A DNA stretch of 64,000 nt from Chrysogorgia sp. JL179-B06 (taxonomy: Eukaryota > Cnidaria > Anthozoa > Scleralcyonacea > Chrysogorgiidae). Under the pieces are notes generated by a model, which was given only the letters and a program-made list of their open reading frames with translations, had not been told where the DNA came from and did not search any database. The position numbers were made by a program, and so were the translations under genes. Below are positions 1 to 9,841 of the stretch, one piece after another; within the stretch, counting starts at the first letter, position 1; each line of letters starts with the position of its first letter. The DNA lies in assembly GCA_035772405.1 (NCBI GenBank), contig JAYKKM010000224.1:937001-1001000 (forward strand). The letters run 5' to 3'.

Positions 1-1126
1 TCTTGACATGAAATGAATTGTATTTTTTTTTGGGTATGAAAATATAGTGTAAAAATAATTTTTGGGTTGAAATGATTTAAAAAAATGGTTTGAGGTTGAA
101 ATTTTGTGAAAACATTTGAAATAGTATAAATAGAATGTATTTTTATTTTTTGAATCAGTTCTACTTCTGTTCGTCTACTGTAGGTGCTCGCTTGAAAGTT
201 GTACTTTTTTGTAAAAAGTATGAGGCGCTTGATCCCTCCAATGTTCTGTAATATTTATTTATTATTGCAGTACACTTGTAAATCGCGACTGGTTTAGACT
301 TAATTGTCTGGTCTTTCTCTCTCGTAAAAAAAGTGAGAAGGATTGTCAGGTGAGACTGGTCCATAGCGACATTCAGCTTACCGCCAGATCGATCGGTTTT
401 TACTTGGGCATTTGAATGTTAGCAGGTGGTGAAAGAGAAATAAATTTATAATAATATAATAAATAAATTAAAGAAAAAGAAAAATAAATTTATATATGTT
501 TGTCTTTATTTATTATTTTTAGATCCATTTTATTTGAGCGCTATTTTTGATTATCTTGATGATTTTGATATTTTTGAAAAAATAGTTTACCAATTTTTAT
601 TTTCTTTTGCGAAAATCATAACCCTATATCAAGGATTAAATTAAATGATGGTGGGGTTTATAAATATGATCTGTTGTTTTAAAAATTGTCATAATTATTC
701 TTATTGGTTTAAAATGTTTTATGAAACAAGTGTAAAAAATAAGTTTAAAATAAGTTTATTTTCTGATTTAGTAAAAAATAATGGTAATATACAAAATAAT
801 AGCCCATTATTTCACGATTTGATCGACCGTATTTGAATATATTACATCATGAGGATATAAAGGTGATGATTAGATCAGATATTAGTATATCAAATGCTTT
901 TTTATTAAGAGTGTTATAGAATCATATGACATTACGTATGAAGATCCTGTTAATATTATTTATTATTTACAATCGATTATAAAAATGTATTAGATTATTT
1001 TACAAATTTCAAAAAATATATTCCATATGGAAAACCAAGTTGTTGTTTTTATTTTCTCGTCGGGGAACAATATTGTTATTTGATGAGAATTTCTAAAATT
1101 GTTTGATGTACAAATAATTTTATATC
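1..1126. other. AT-rich block with decayed small reading frames
   Basis: Strikingly AT-rich sequence with long T and A runs. It holds a 67-codon open frame on the minus strand (364 down to 161) and a 63-codon open frame on the plus strand (645-836) rich in Asn, Lys, Phe and Ile. In the plus direction further conceptual coding-like stretches follow to about 1080, but in changing frames with stops. I recognise none of them. Together with 1851-2929 the composition looks unlike the rest of the window and may be one inserted unit (viral- or Polinton-like is an inference only), later split by the LINE at 1127-1850. Confidence 0.35.
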
Positions 1127-1850
1127 GTTTATTTATTTATTTATTTGTTAGAAACTTTAATCAAGTTTACCAATTACATAGCATAATACATATAATCTAT
1201 ACAACAATACGATACAGTAGACAAGATAAACTTGATGCGGGGCTAGCGGACGGACACTAGGTCCCAGCGACGCTGACCCACTAAGAATAACAATTACAAA
1301 AGTACAAAAATGCTAGAAGAAATAGGATTCTAACAACATAAAATATTCACTGATCTACATCGAGGATACACAGTCTTCCATGTTCGTACTCTATCTGTAT
1401 CGAAATTGGTATCCAATTTGTTGAAGTAAAATGTATACAATTTTACTTTAAATAAGGCAAAGGTCGATGACTGCCTAATTACAAGTGGCAAATTGTTCCA
1501 TACAGGTACAACACGATTGTAAAAAGAATCTCTAAAAAGAGAAGTACGGCAGCGCTGTGGTCGAAGATTAAGATTGTAGGCAGAGTTCCTAGTACGTCCG
1601 GTTACAATAGTGACATAGTTATCAAACGTTAAATTATAGAAACCATTAATAGCTTTGAAGAGAAAACATAGATCACGACATTCGAACCAATAGGACACAG
1701 GGAGCATTCGCAGTGAAATAAGTCGGGTTTTGTAATTAGGTCTTAGTTCAGGATTGTTACTGCAGCCAAGGATGAATCGAGTGGCACGCCTCTGAACACC
1801 TCCAGTAACTTGGTGTCTGAGATGTGAGACTGCAATATCATTATTGATTT
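1127..1850 (-). mobile_element. 5'-truncated LINE, 3' end with reverse-transcriptase C-terminus
   Basis: The minus-strand frame 1707-1330 (125 residues) has the tail of a non-LTR retrotransposon reverse transcriptase: the block LFRDSFYNRVVPVWNNLP, then a FALFKVKLYTF helix, then a TWKTVYPRCRSV end. This resembles the C-terminal region of CR1/L2/Jockey-like LINE ORF2. The 3' UTR (towards 1127) ends in TTTA repeats, which read as a 3' tail on the minus strand. Coding similarity upstream of 1707 continues in other frames to about 1840. It lacks the catalytic RT and endonuclease parts, so it is a dead 5'-truncated copy sitting inside the AT-rich block. Confidence 0.75.
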
Positions 1851-2386
1851 TTAAAATAGCATATGATTAAAGCATAATATGCTATGATTTGATAATTCCA
1901 TTGAATTATATATATCAACCATTTGATGTGATGTTTTTATGAAAACAATGATATGCTGTTTAAAAAAATTCTCTTGTTCCTCAACACATTTCCATATATT
2001 TTTTTCCATAGTTTTATTGATATATATTTCAAAATGATCCAGTTCTTGTACCATAATATTCCACACTTCATTTTTTATTGTAATGAATTTTTATTTACAA
2101 AAAACATTATATTTATACACTTATTTTTTTTGATTTTTCTTATTCAGACAAAGTTGTTTTCTTTTTTCTTCCTTATTAATATCAATAACATATCGTTTAA
2201 ATCACAGATTATTTTTTTTGAACGCCATTGCAAATATTTTTTATTTATATGAAGTTTATCAGAATATAATCCTTCTAGTTCCCGAAATTTATCATGTTGT
2301 GTACAAATAATGTCTTGATCAAAATTTGAATAAATTGTCACACGTTTTTCTTCATGGGCATATTCACACTTTTTTTCTCGTTTCAT
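1851..2386 (-). pseudogene. Unrecognised helical, Lys/Glu-rich reading frames, broken
   Basis: A minus-strand frame starts with ATG at 2386, only 5 nt after the stop of the neighbouring H3-tail-like frame, and runs 80 codons (to 2144). It begins MKREKKCEYAHEEKR and is highly charged. After stops in an A-rich tract, a second frame (2066-1851, 71 codons) continues in another phase with a helical pattern containing IWKCVEEQENFFKQ. The two may be parts of one original protein now separated by indels. I recognise no family. The 5-nt spacing between consecutive frames on one strand is unusual for animal genes and is typical of compact viral or large DNA-transposon gene arrays; that origin is inference. 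Confidence 0.3.
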
Positions 2387-2391
2387 ATAAA

Positions 2392-2929
2392 TTAATGCTC
2401 GTTTAAAACATATTTTTTAAGTGGCGGTTCGTTATCATTATCATCATCATCATTTATTTCTTCAGCAACTTGTTGTGGTGGTGTTGGTGGGATAGGAGAT
2501 AATGCGGTGGCGTTATAGGTTCATAGGTAGGTGATGGTTGCCAAGTGTGTGTCAGTAAAATGATAGGTCTATCTGACACAATGATTTCCTTTTTCGGTAT
2601 ACGAGGTGACGGTAATGGCGGAGGAGGAGGAGGAGAAGGACGACTACACTTTGTTTGGCGTGGAGGTGAAGCGAGAGGACGTTTTGATTTTTTTTTTTTA
2701 TCTTTTGTTGAATACTGATTTTCTTCTGGGATGAGCGAATTTCTTTTAAAATTTCAGAAGGGCTACGACTATCTGTTTCATCGTCAGATAAACTCCAACC
2801 ATATTCATGATTCATTTTTTGATAATTTTCTCGTTCCTTAAGCATCTTTGTTATATTTTTTCCTTGGGTTCTGGCAATAACTTTTCCTCTTTCCTTGATA
2901 TTTTTCTTAGTCTGTTTTACGCGAGCCAT
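2392..2929 (-). pseudogene. Basic/proline-rich protein with histone H3 tail-like N-terminus, frameshifted
   Basis: The ATG at 2929 (minus) opens a frame beginning MARVKQTKKNIKERGK. Counting after Met, residues 1-6 (ARVKQT) match the histone H3 tail ARTKQT except at position 3, and the lysine equivalent to H3K4 is kept. No histone fold follows. Instead there is a basic segment, an acidic stretch (WSLSDDETDS, about residues 45-54), a poly-Lys run encoded by a 12-A homopolymer near 2688-2699, and then proline-rich sequence that reads well only in another phase. After a further phase change an acidic run and a basic end close with a stop at 2392. The open frame as it stands ends at 2552. So it looks like one gene broken by two indels, the first in the homopolymer. 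Function unknown; nuclear or chromatin targeting is only suggested by the tail and basic patches. Confidence 0.4.
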
Positions 2930-3940
2930 TTTCGTCTTGTGAATAAAAAATTGTAAAATTCAAGGTTTTTTATAATATTAGGTCTAAAAAATATAGCAAT
3001 ATCATTGGTTGTTATATTTAAATGATAATAACATGATCGCCTCGGATTCTTTTGTTCTCCGAGGGAATGTAAACCTCGTATTTCCCTCATTGCTCATGCA
3101 AGAGGGAAATTTCCCTCATTCATATGATATGCATGTGGGAAATTTAGTAGAACACAAAGGATTTCTTTGTCTTCTAACTTTCCCTCATTCACATGCACGG
3201 GAAAATTAGTAGACAAAAAAATCCTTTGTTTTCCACTAAATTTCCTACTTGCATATCATATGCAGACAAAGGAATCTGCCTCCAACTAGGCATTTACCGA
3301 TTGTGCTCGTAAAATCCAAAAAAGTTGCCACTTAAAATGCCAAAAGTTGCTAAAAATTTGCCAAAAATACAAAAAGTTGCTACCTCAACTTCAAAAGTTG
3401 CACCTACTTGTTACCCAAATTTCACGATATTTTCACGGATACTTAATTAAAAGCTTCTATATATTTTAAATAATAATTGCCAAATAATACCTCAAGATAA
3501 ATTTCTTGAAATTTGAACAAAAGTATAAAAAGATTTTAATAAATCTTTCGCATCAGCGTATTTTTACAAAACTTTTATTATAAACCAATAACATCGAAAG
3601 TTTGAAACAAAACTTCTAATGGTTCATTTGACTTCATTTTGCTGGCTGTAACCGTTGGCAGATTAGTCGATCACAACAGAACTAATTATACCGATTGTAT
3701 ATTGGTGAGTAATACCTACATAACATAGATTTTCATTTAACAACGTCCAACACAAAATCAAACCTGTTTCCCAGTTATGACCTCTTTGTATTATTGTATT
3801 GAAGCATAACACTAGCTTCAAGGTAATCTTCAAGGGCTCTGTCTTGCTGTGAGGAAAATGCATTGGTCAGGAGACTGAAAGCCCTTTCTGCAGAAGCCGA
3901 ACTTGGCTGGATCAACAGCAGTGTTTTAACGAGCGAAGAC
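2930..3940. repeat. Non-coding; short degenerate repeats
   Basis: No gene seen. From about 3045 to 3275 words such as TTTCCCTCATTCA and CATATGATATGCA recur in direct and inverted order, forming a degenerate low-copy repeat with hairpin potential. From about 3310 to 3410 the word AAAAGTTGC(C/T) is repeated several times in an A-rich context. The rest is unremarkable AT-rich DNA. Confidence 0.5.
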
Positions 3941-4090
3941 TATCAGAGGAGAGCTGATTAAGTATTGGGATTTGCATAAATACTGCATATTATGCATGAA
4001 AAATTAGGTAATAGGTTTAAAATGTAAGTACGGTGTTTTATTCAGCTCATTCTGTGTGCTGATCGCCACGTGGACGACAAGTGGAGAAAA
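3941..4090 (+). repeat. Split direct repeat A1 of the Ngaro-like element
   Basis: Matches 9491-9640 without gaps, with about seven differences by eye. It starts TATCAGAGGAGAGCTGATTA. Positions 3953-3969 (GCTGATTAAGTATTGGG) are the exact reverse complement of 9421-9437 inside B1, so A and B share an inverted 17-nt core. Confidence 0.9.
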
Positions 4091-4282
4091 GAAGTTTTTC
4101 GATCACTAGCTCGTCTTAACTCAAGACTGGTTCGTCCGCCTGTCGTAGAGGTGCCTCAAGAACTCGAAGCAGTGCCTGAGCAGCACGAACAACCGGAGGC
4201 AGCGATTCCCCTGCAACGCCAGGGTCCCAACTTAGAGGTGATTTGCGTTTTGTTTGTTTTCTTTGTTGTCATGTGTTGTTGA
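4070..4282 (+). CDS. Possible ORF1 (gag-like) start of the Ngaro-like element
   Basis: A 70-codon open frame that begins with GTG, not ATG, inside A1. Its first about 50 residues are hydrophilic and Pro/Glu/Gln-rich (DDKWRKEVFRSLARLNSRLV, then VEVPQELEAVPEQ). The last 15 become hydrophobic after a GGTGATTTG that could be a splice donor (about 4218). Its position fits a first gag-like ORF or first exon, but there is no recognisable domain. Low confidence. Confidence 0.3.
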   Translation: MDDKWRKEVFRSLARLNSRLVRPPVVEVPQELEAVPEQHEQPEAAIPLQRQGPNLEVICVLFVFFVVMCC

Positions 4283-4719
4283 TTACGTATAGTTTTATGG
4301 GGTTAGTTCTTTCTATTTACTGAAGTTGTGTAACCCATGTTTTCCCATCCTTTATATTCAATTTCCTAGGTTAGGAGTGCATGTTTTCGCTTGTTGAGTC
4401 TTAGAATTAACAGTTTTAATAGTGCGAGAATGTAATTCTCGCTATCGTGACTAATTTTATATATTTCTTTATCGCCGGTTTTCTAGGTTTTGTGTTCCGA
4501 CAACGTTTATAGTTATTGAGGACTCGTGTACTGAGTTAATCCTGTTAGTATGGGTGTGAATTTTGTATTGTTTCGCGTTGGACTTCATGAGCCATGACGT
4601 GCTTTCATTAGTGTGCCTTTCATATACGGGTTCGTCTTATGGTGCAATACCATTTACTGTTTCTTTCTGGTTCCGGGAGCTCGACGGACTTTGATCAATA
4701 TTTTCGTTTTGATTGCGGG

Positions 4720-5330
4720 AAATTATGATTATCTTGGCCAGGGGTCATGGCATTACTGCTTGCCTTTATGGAAAAAGAATTATGATTATTTTGGCGATTG
4801 CATGTGTCAGCGAACAATTTATGATAATCTTGGCCCGGGGCCATGAAGTTAATGCTTGGCCGCTCGTTGCATGTGTCAGCGGAAAGTGTAAAAAACAAAT
4901 TATGATTATCTTAGCCCGGGGCTATGAAGTTAATGTTTGGGCATGTTTATTTGGCTTGGAAGCCAGATGGCATATGTCCGCCAACTATTGGGATTTTTCT
5001 TGCCCAGGGGCTATTCGAGTTAATGTTTACCTGTTTGACGATATGTCCGACAGCAGTTATGATTCATTTCGTTGTTGCTTGCATATGTCAGTGCAAACTA
5101 TGATCATCCTTGTTGAGGGCCATCGGATTAATGTTAGATCTATTGCGTGCGTGGGTCACCGGCTTTATGCTTGGATCATTTTTCCAGGGAAATATACATA
5201 GCTGCTGATTCCCTGATCTGTGCCAATGACAACGTTTCGATGCTTTATGTTGATTGCTTGTGTGAGTGTAACTTGTGATCATTTTGGCCAGGGTATGCAA
5301 GCGCATTTTGGTTTGAGCCAGCGCAATAAA
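4720..5330 (+). repeat. Degenerate tandem repeat, unit about 80-90 bp, inside the element
   Basis: The phrase ATTATGATTATCTTGGCC, followed by GGGGCCATGAAGTTAATG and GCATGTGTCAGCG, recurs about seven times with strong divergence (for example near 4724, 4779, 4818, 4899, 5100 and 5270). It separates the putative ORF1 from the pol region. It may be an intron or 5' leader minisatellite. Long open frames across it on either strand are by-products of the repeat. Confidence 0.65.
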
Positions 5331-5446
5331 TGTTTGTAAACGATTGGGTAGCCCAGCGCAGGTTATGCACATTCTGTTGTACAATTTCCTTAGCTGGTAG
5401 AGGTAAACTTTCCCAGGGCTAACTAAAGCTCTTCGTGCTCGACTAG

Positions 5447-7850
5447 TTGCGCTGGGACTGTTGCTTTCTGCTGGTTCCTCGGGGGTTTTGTTTTTTCGCG
5501 GCATATGCATATTCCCTCCCTGTTCTTTTATTTTCGCCGCCTTTTCAAAGGCATGAGTTTCCGCCTTTCACTGTGCCTGATTGGGAGGTTGCGCGTGGGT
5601 TCGATCCTCTGGCGGCTGTCAAAACATTTTCTCAACGCGAAATCGGATGGAAGTCCCTCCCGGGAACTGGATTTGCAGCGACAGTCCTGGATGATAATTT
5701 GCATGCGCTCGTTACCACCCCTTCTCTTCCGCCGATGTCAACACCTTTGAGGGTGCGTGACCCGGATACATTTGTTGCGGGTGAAATTCACAAGTACGCG
5801 GAGATTTGGGACCAGTTGACTCGGGATCTTCCAAACCGGGCAGAAATTATGGGTTGCATTACTAAGAGGGTGTCTGTGCGTGATTATGTGCAACATTTTA
5901 AAGGACGTTTCGGTGGTATTGCATATGATTCACATGAGCCTATGCCTAGACTATTCAATAATAATAACTCCTGTGCCTCTTTCGCGGAATTTATTTCACG
6001 TACGATATCTGAGCGTATTGCAGTTGGGGCAGTTTCTGTCTTAGGCCGTGTGGGTGAGTGTTCTCCACCAATCGTGGTTATGCCGTTAACAGTGGAGCCG
6101 AATAAACTACGTCTGCCAGGATCAACGTTACCTGAACTGTTGGATGAAGGACATGCCTTTTCGACTTGATTCTGTGGTTAATCTTACCAGGTACGTTGGC
6201 AAGAACCATTTTCAGGCGAAGCTTGACGATAAGTCTGGTTATGATCATGTGTTGATGGCTAATGACAGCCGCTTATGGCCATGGGCTTTCAATGGGGAGG
6301 TTGGTGGTTTGTGAATAATGTTCTCCCCTTTGGATGGAAAATATCCCCGTATATCTACCAATCCCTCGGTATGGTTGCAACTCAAGAGTTACGTAAGCGA
6401 CAGATTCCTTGTTCTCCATGTATCGATGACCGTCATCTGGGCCAGCGCCGTCAACTTCGGATGAGTCTCTTGGATACCAGTCAGCAGCTTAGTGCCTCGC
6501 CTGTTCCCAGTAGTTTTGAAAGAGCATCGCAGTCTGTCTCCATTGCAGTTTATATCTTAACGGCATTGGGATATTTTCTGAATTTGTCGAAGTCTGTCAT
6601 TATTCCTATACAAAAACTCATTTTTCTCGGTTTTTCGTGTGATTCAATCCTCACTGCTTTTCTCCTCCCTCGCGGGAAAATTGAGAAGTTTGCTACTTTG
6701 CGTGAAAGCATTCTCTGTCGACGTTCTGTATACGATTGTGCATGTGTTTGCAGAAACTTATTGGTAAATGTGTTTCCTTCAGTCTGGTTGTCCCTGCAGC
6801 TAAATTGTTTACTCGAGAGATGTGTGTTGCCCTGTCCAACGCGCAACGGACAAAGCGTCTTGTGCGGATTGTACGTCCACTTCATGAAGAAATTCAGTTT
6901 TGGCGGTTTTTGGATACCTGGGAAGGTCACATGCCTTGGCACGATGAACGGCGTGTTGTCGTTTCGGTTGCGTCTGATGCCTCCGCTTTTGCTTGGGGTG
7001 GCGTGTTGTTGGGTGACGGGGGAGCCCTCCTGCAAGAGTTTGGTGATGTTTGGTGCGAACCGATACTTTCTCAGCCGATTCATGTTAAGGAGACCATTGC
7101 GCTCTCTCGTACGCTGTTGGCGTTATCTGAAACGGTCCGTGATCATCGAGTCGATGTTTGTGTTGACTCGCGTCCGCTACTTGATTGTTGGGAGCGACAG
7201 TATACTCGTTCCCATGAAATGCTGGAAGCGTTGAAGGAACTGTTATGGATTACGATTCGTTTGAATGTTGATCTGTCCCTAAAGTACGTTCCTTCAAGTG
7301 CAAATCCTGCGGATATACCGTCTCGTCGTTTATAGGTGTTGGACTGTTCTCTCTCGCGTAGACTGTGGTTAATTGTCCAGCGAGTTTTTGGCGTGCCGAG
7401 TGGCCATACCTGTGATCTTATGGCGCTTGATTCGAATGTCCAGTGTGACCTTCATGGCCATCCCCTTCCGCATTTCGCTCCAGTTCTCACCCCTAACGCA
7501 ATGGGTGTTAACGTGTTTGCCCAAAGTATCTCGACTACGCGCAGTTCAATTTTTTCCCGTAGTTATGTTTTTCCTCCTTTTGCCCTTATTGGTCCTCTGA
7601 TCTGTTGCGGTTTTTGCAAGAACAACGGGCAAACTGTACTGTTGTAGTTCCGCATCGATATCCTCGGCCTTATTGGTGGCCCATTATTCTGGCAGATTGT
7701 GTCCAGAGCTTATGCCTCGCTCGGAAAGGTGACAGTGAGGTCCTTGGGTTGATTATGGCCCAATTCCTTGGGATTTATGGGCCTTTAGGGTCTCTTTTAC
7801 CAAGTAATCATGTTTGTATCTTGGCATTGGTATTGATTGTGCCCTATTTT
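5447..7850 (+). pseudogene. Reverse transcriptase-RNase H (pol) of Ngaro-like element, frameshifted
   Basis: The DIRS-type pol is readable across several frames. The 5447-6169 frame holds a conserved N-terminal part (LRVRDPDTFVAGE, then GRVGECSPPIVVMPLTVEP). A frameshift near 6113 leads to the RT block with KLDDKSGYDH (about 6220-6250). Another near 6265 leads to the 6275-7234 frame with GFQWGGWWFVNNVLPFGWK and the catalytic box written CIDDRHLGQ (normally YIDD-like). A third near 6730 leads to RNase H (6736-7335) with SDASAFAWGGVLLGDGG, HVKETIALS and the end KYVPSSANPADIPSRR. A TAG at 7333-7335 interrupts, and the conserved tail (DLMALDSN, then YVFPPFALIGP) continues to 7647 and then in another frame to about 7740 (YPRPYWWPII). 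All domains are present, but the copy cannot make one intact protein. Confidence 0.85.
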
Positions 7851-7859
7851 CCATCTTAG

Positions 7860-9227
7860 CCTTTACGGGACGTTCCAAGGATACATGTATGGCTACCTGC
7901 TGTTGCGTGCCCCCAGTGTTCCTATCCCAATGATAGCGCTTTTCGATATTGTCAGCAATGTGGTTATGTTAGACGATCGTGTTTACATGCTCCTGGTACG
8001 ACCACTCTTGCAGTTGATATTGGGTTAGTTGATTCTCGGATTTCGCAGTTGTTTGAAAAGGAGTCAGTATATATATGATCGCCAAAAATCTCGACGTTCC
8101 GATCTCCTAGAAAAATTCTTAGCCTCTCTTCCCACGCCGAAAGATTTGTCGACGGCCACTCCTTTGGACATAGTCCGGTTTTTGGTGTGGAAGGATGGTG
8201 TAGGAAAGACGCAAGTTCATCTAAATGGCTGTCGTCAACGTGGTTTAAAGGGTTCCTTCCAGTGTGGCTGTCCGGTCCGCCTTGCCGCAGGTACGGTTGA
8301 TTCCATGATCGGCAAACTGCGCGCTATATTTCAAGAGCATGATCGGTCTGGTGATTGGGAGAGTGGGCTTGGTTTGGGCAATCCGGCTGCTTCATTATTG
8401 GTCCGGAAGTATTTGAAACACATTCGAGAGGAACAAGCTGCTGCGGGGGTTACTCCAAGGCAAGCAGTACCCTTGTTCGTGGATAAGCTGGCGCGTTTAG
8501 TTGACCATATTGATGGCCGATTGGAGGCAGCTAGAGATGATCCATTGCAAACATACATCTTGGTCAGGGATCAGGCTTATTTTAAGACCCTTTTTTCGGG
8601 GGACAGACCTGGAGATCTTGGTGTCGTGCGTACGAATGAAATTCTTCGTTTTCCCAATGACGATGGCTTGCTTTTTAACCACACATGGGGCAAAATGCTT
8701 CGGGGAGGCAAATCAAATTTATTCCGGATTAAAAGATGTGCTAATACGAAGATCTGCCCAGTGGCCGCTATTGAAAGGTATATATGTCGGCGTCGCGAGC
8801 TATGCAGGTCGACCTCACAGAGGGTTTCCTTTTCCGTCCAACGACTGCCCAGTGTACTATCGCTAATTCTTCCGTCTCCTCTGAAGCTATGAATGCGCGG
8901 CTGAAGACTTATCTTCGAGGAGCTGACTTGGACGATGGCGAGACTGCTCATAGTTTTCGATCAGTTTGTGCTGCCACTCTCGCCCTGTCCGGGTCTGATC
9001 TTGCTGAGGTTATGGGCCATGTTGGCTGGGAGCGTGCTCATACCGCGCGTTATTACATGCAATTGGAAAAGGTTTTGCGTCATGATAGTACGTGTGCACT
9101 GATGGCGGCAGCCGTTGATGCCGACCATGCTACGGCTGATCTCACTCAATTATACCATATAGAACATGTGTATATAATGTTATGTTATTATTTTGTTTGT
9201 ACATTACTAAGAGTGGGGGAAGTGTAG
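7860..9227 (+). pseudogene. Tyrosine recombinase (YR) of Ngaro-like element, frameshifted
   Basis: This is the integration enzyme of DIRS-order elements. A small zinc-ribbon-like segment comes first (CPQCSYPNDSAFRYCQQC, from 7908; Cys pairs C-x2-C and C-x2-C). A slip in a TATATATA tract near 8070 moves the frame to 8029-8892, which holds a typical N-terminal domain (LASLPTPKDLSTATPLDIVR) and the first catalytic Arg in SGDRPGDL (about 8600). A second shift near 8790 leads to 8784-9227, with the HxxR box AHSFRS, the GHVGW box and the nucleophile in TARYYMQ (about 9050). All residues of the R-H-R-H/W-Y set are visible. Product broken by at least two shifts. Confidence 0.85.
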
Positions 9228-9378
9228 GGCTCGCGTTTAGATTACTATTTAGGAAAGCGTTTATTGGGATTCATGTGTTTTAAGAATGGGGAATAAAATT
9301 GTGAGAATGGGGAAGGTAATGTGTTTAGAAATGGTGTCTTGTAGCTTTGGGTGAGTTAAGGAGGGTACGCGAAGGGGT

Positions 9379-9472
9379 TCGCACCTGGCGTTTCAAATGG
9401 AAACAATGAAACTCCTTCTCCCCAATACTTAATCAGCGATCCGTGAAACGAAGGTCGGTTGGGATAGTTTAC
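9379..9472 (+). repeat. Split direct repeat B1
   Basis: 94 bp starting TCGCACCTG and ending GGGATAGTTTAC, repeated at 9748-9841 with about four differences. Contains CCCAATACTTAATCAGC, the reverse complement of the A core. Confidence 0.88.
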
Positions 9473-9490
9473 TATTCAAACTGGCCGACG

Positions 9491-9640
9491 TATCAGAGGA
9501 GAGCTGATTAAGTATTGGGATTTGCATAAATACTGCATATTATGCATGGCAAATGAGGTAATAGGTTTAAAATGTAAGTACGGTGTTTTATTCAGCTCAT
9601 TATGTGTGCTGATCGCCACGTGGAAGACAAGTGGAGAATA
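9491..9640 (+). repeat. Split direct repeat A2
   Basis: Second copy of the 150-bp A repeat, located between B1 and B2 as in Ngaro/PAT elements. It also contains the core GCTGATTAAGTATTGGG. Confidence 0.88.
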
Positions 9641-9747
9641 AGAGTTAAGTGGGAAACAGGAGGGTGTTGGGGACTGGGGGTGGGGTACAAGTGAGTCAAT
9701 GAATGTGCCCACCCTCCCTTCCTCTTTTGCCGGCCTCCGCTTCGGGG

Positions 9748-9841
9748 TCGCACCTGCTGTTTAAAATGGAAACAATGAAACTCCTTCTCCCCAATACTTA
9801 ATCAGCGATCCGTGAAACGAAGGCCGGTTGGGATAGTTTAC
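9748..9841 (+). repeat. Split direct repeat B2, right end of the element
   Basis: Second copy of B. The match to B1 stops at GATAGTTTAC, giving the right boundary of the element at about 9841. Confidence 0.85.

Larger units (their letters stand above)
3941..9841 (+). mobile_element. Tyrosine-recombinase retrotransposon (DIRS order, Ngaro/PAT-like) with split direct repeats
   Basis: A nearly complete 5.9-kb element. A 150-bp repeat A1 (3941-4090) recurs as A2 (9491-9640) with a constant offset and few mismatches. A second repeat B1 (9379-9472) recurs as B2 (9748-9841). The order A1 - coding - B1 A2 B2 is the split-direct-repeat plan known for Ngaro and PAT elements of the DIRS order. Between the repeats lie reverse transcriptase, RNase H and tyrosine recombinase regions in the expected order. 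The coding part carries several frameshifts and at least two in-frame stops, so this copy is inactive unless some are sequencing errors. No target-site duplication is expected, because these elements integrate by recombination. Confidence 0.88.

Noticed and set aside
4713..5201. 162-codon open frame on the plus strand and 140-codon frame on the minus strand (5510-5088)
   Set aside because: They follow the degenerate tandem repeat and the leader of the retrotransposon; no domain, and both strands open alike.
6550..7083. 177-codon minus-strand frame
   Set aside because: Antisense of the RT-RNase H region, which has clear motifs on the plus strand.
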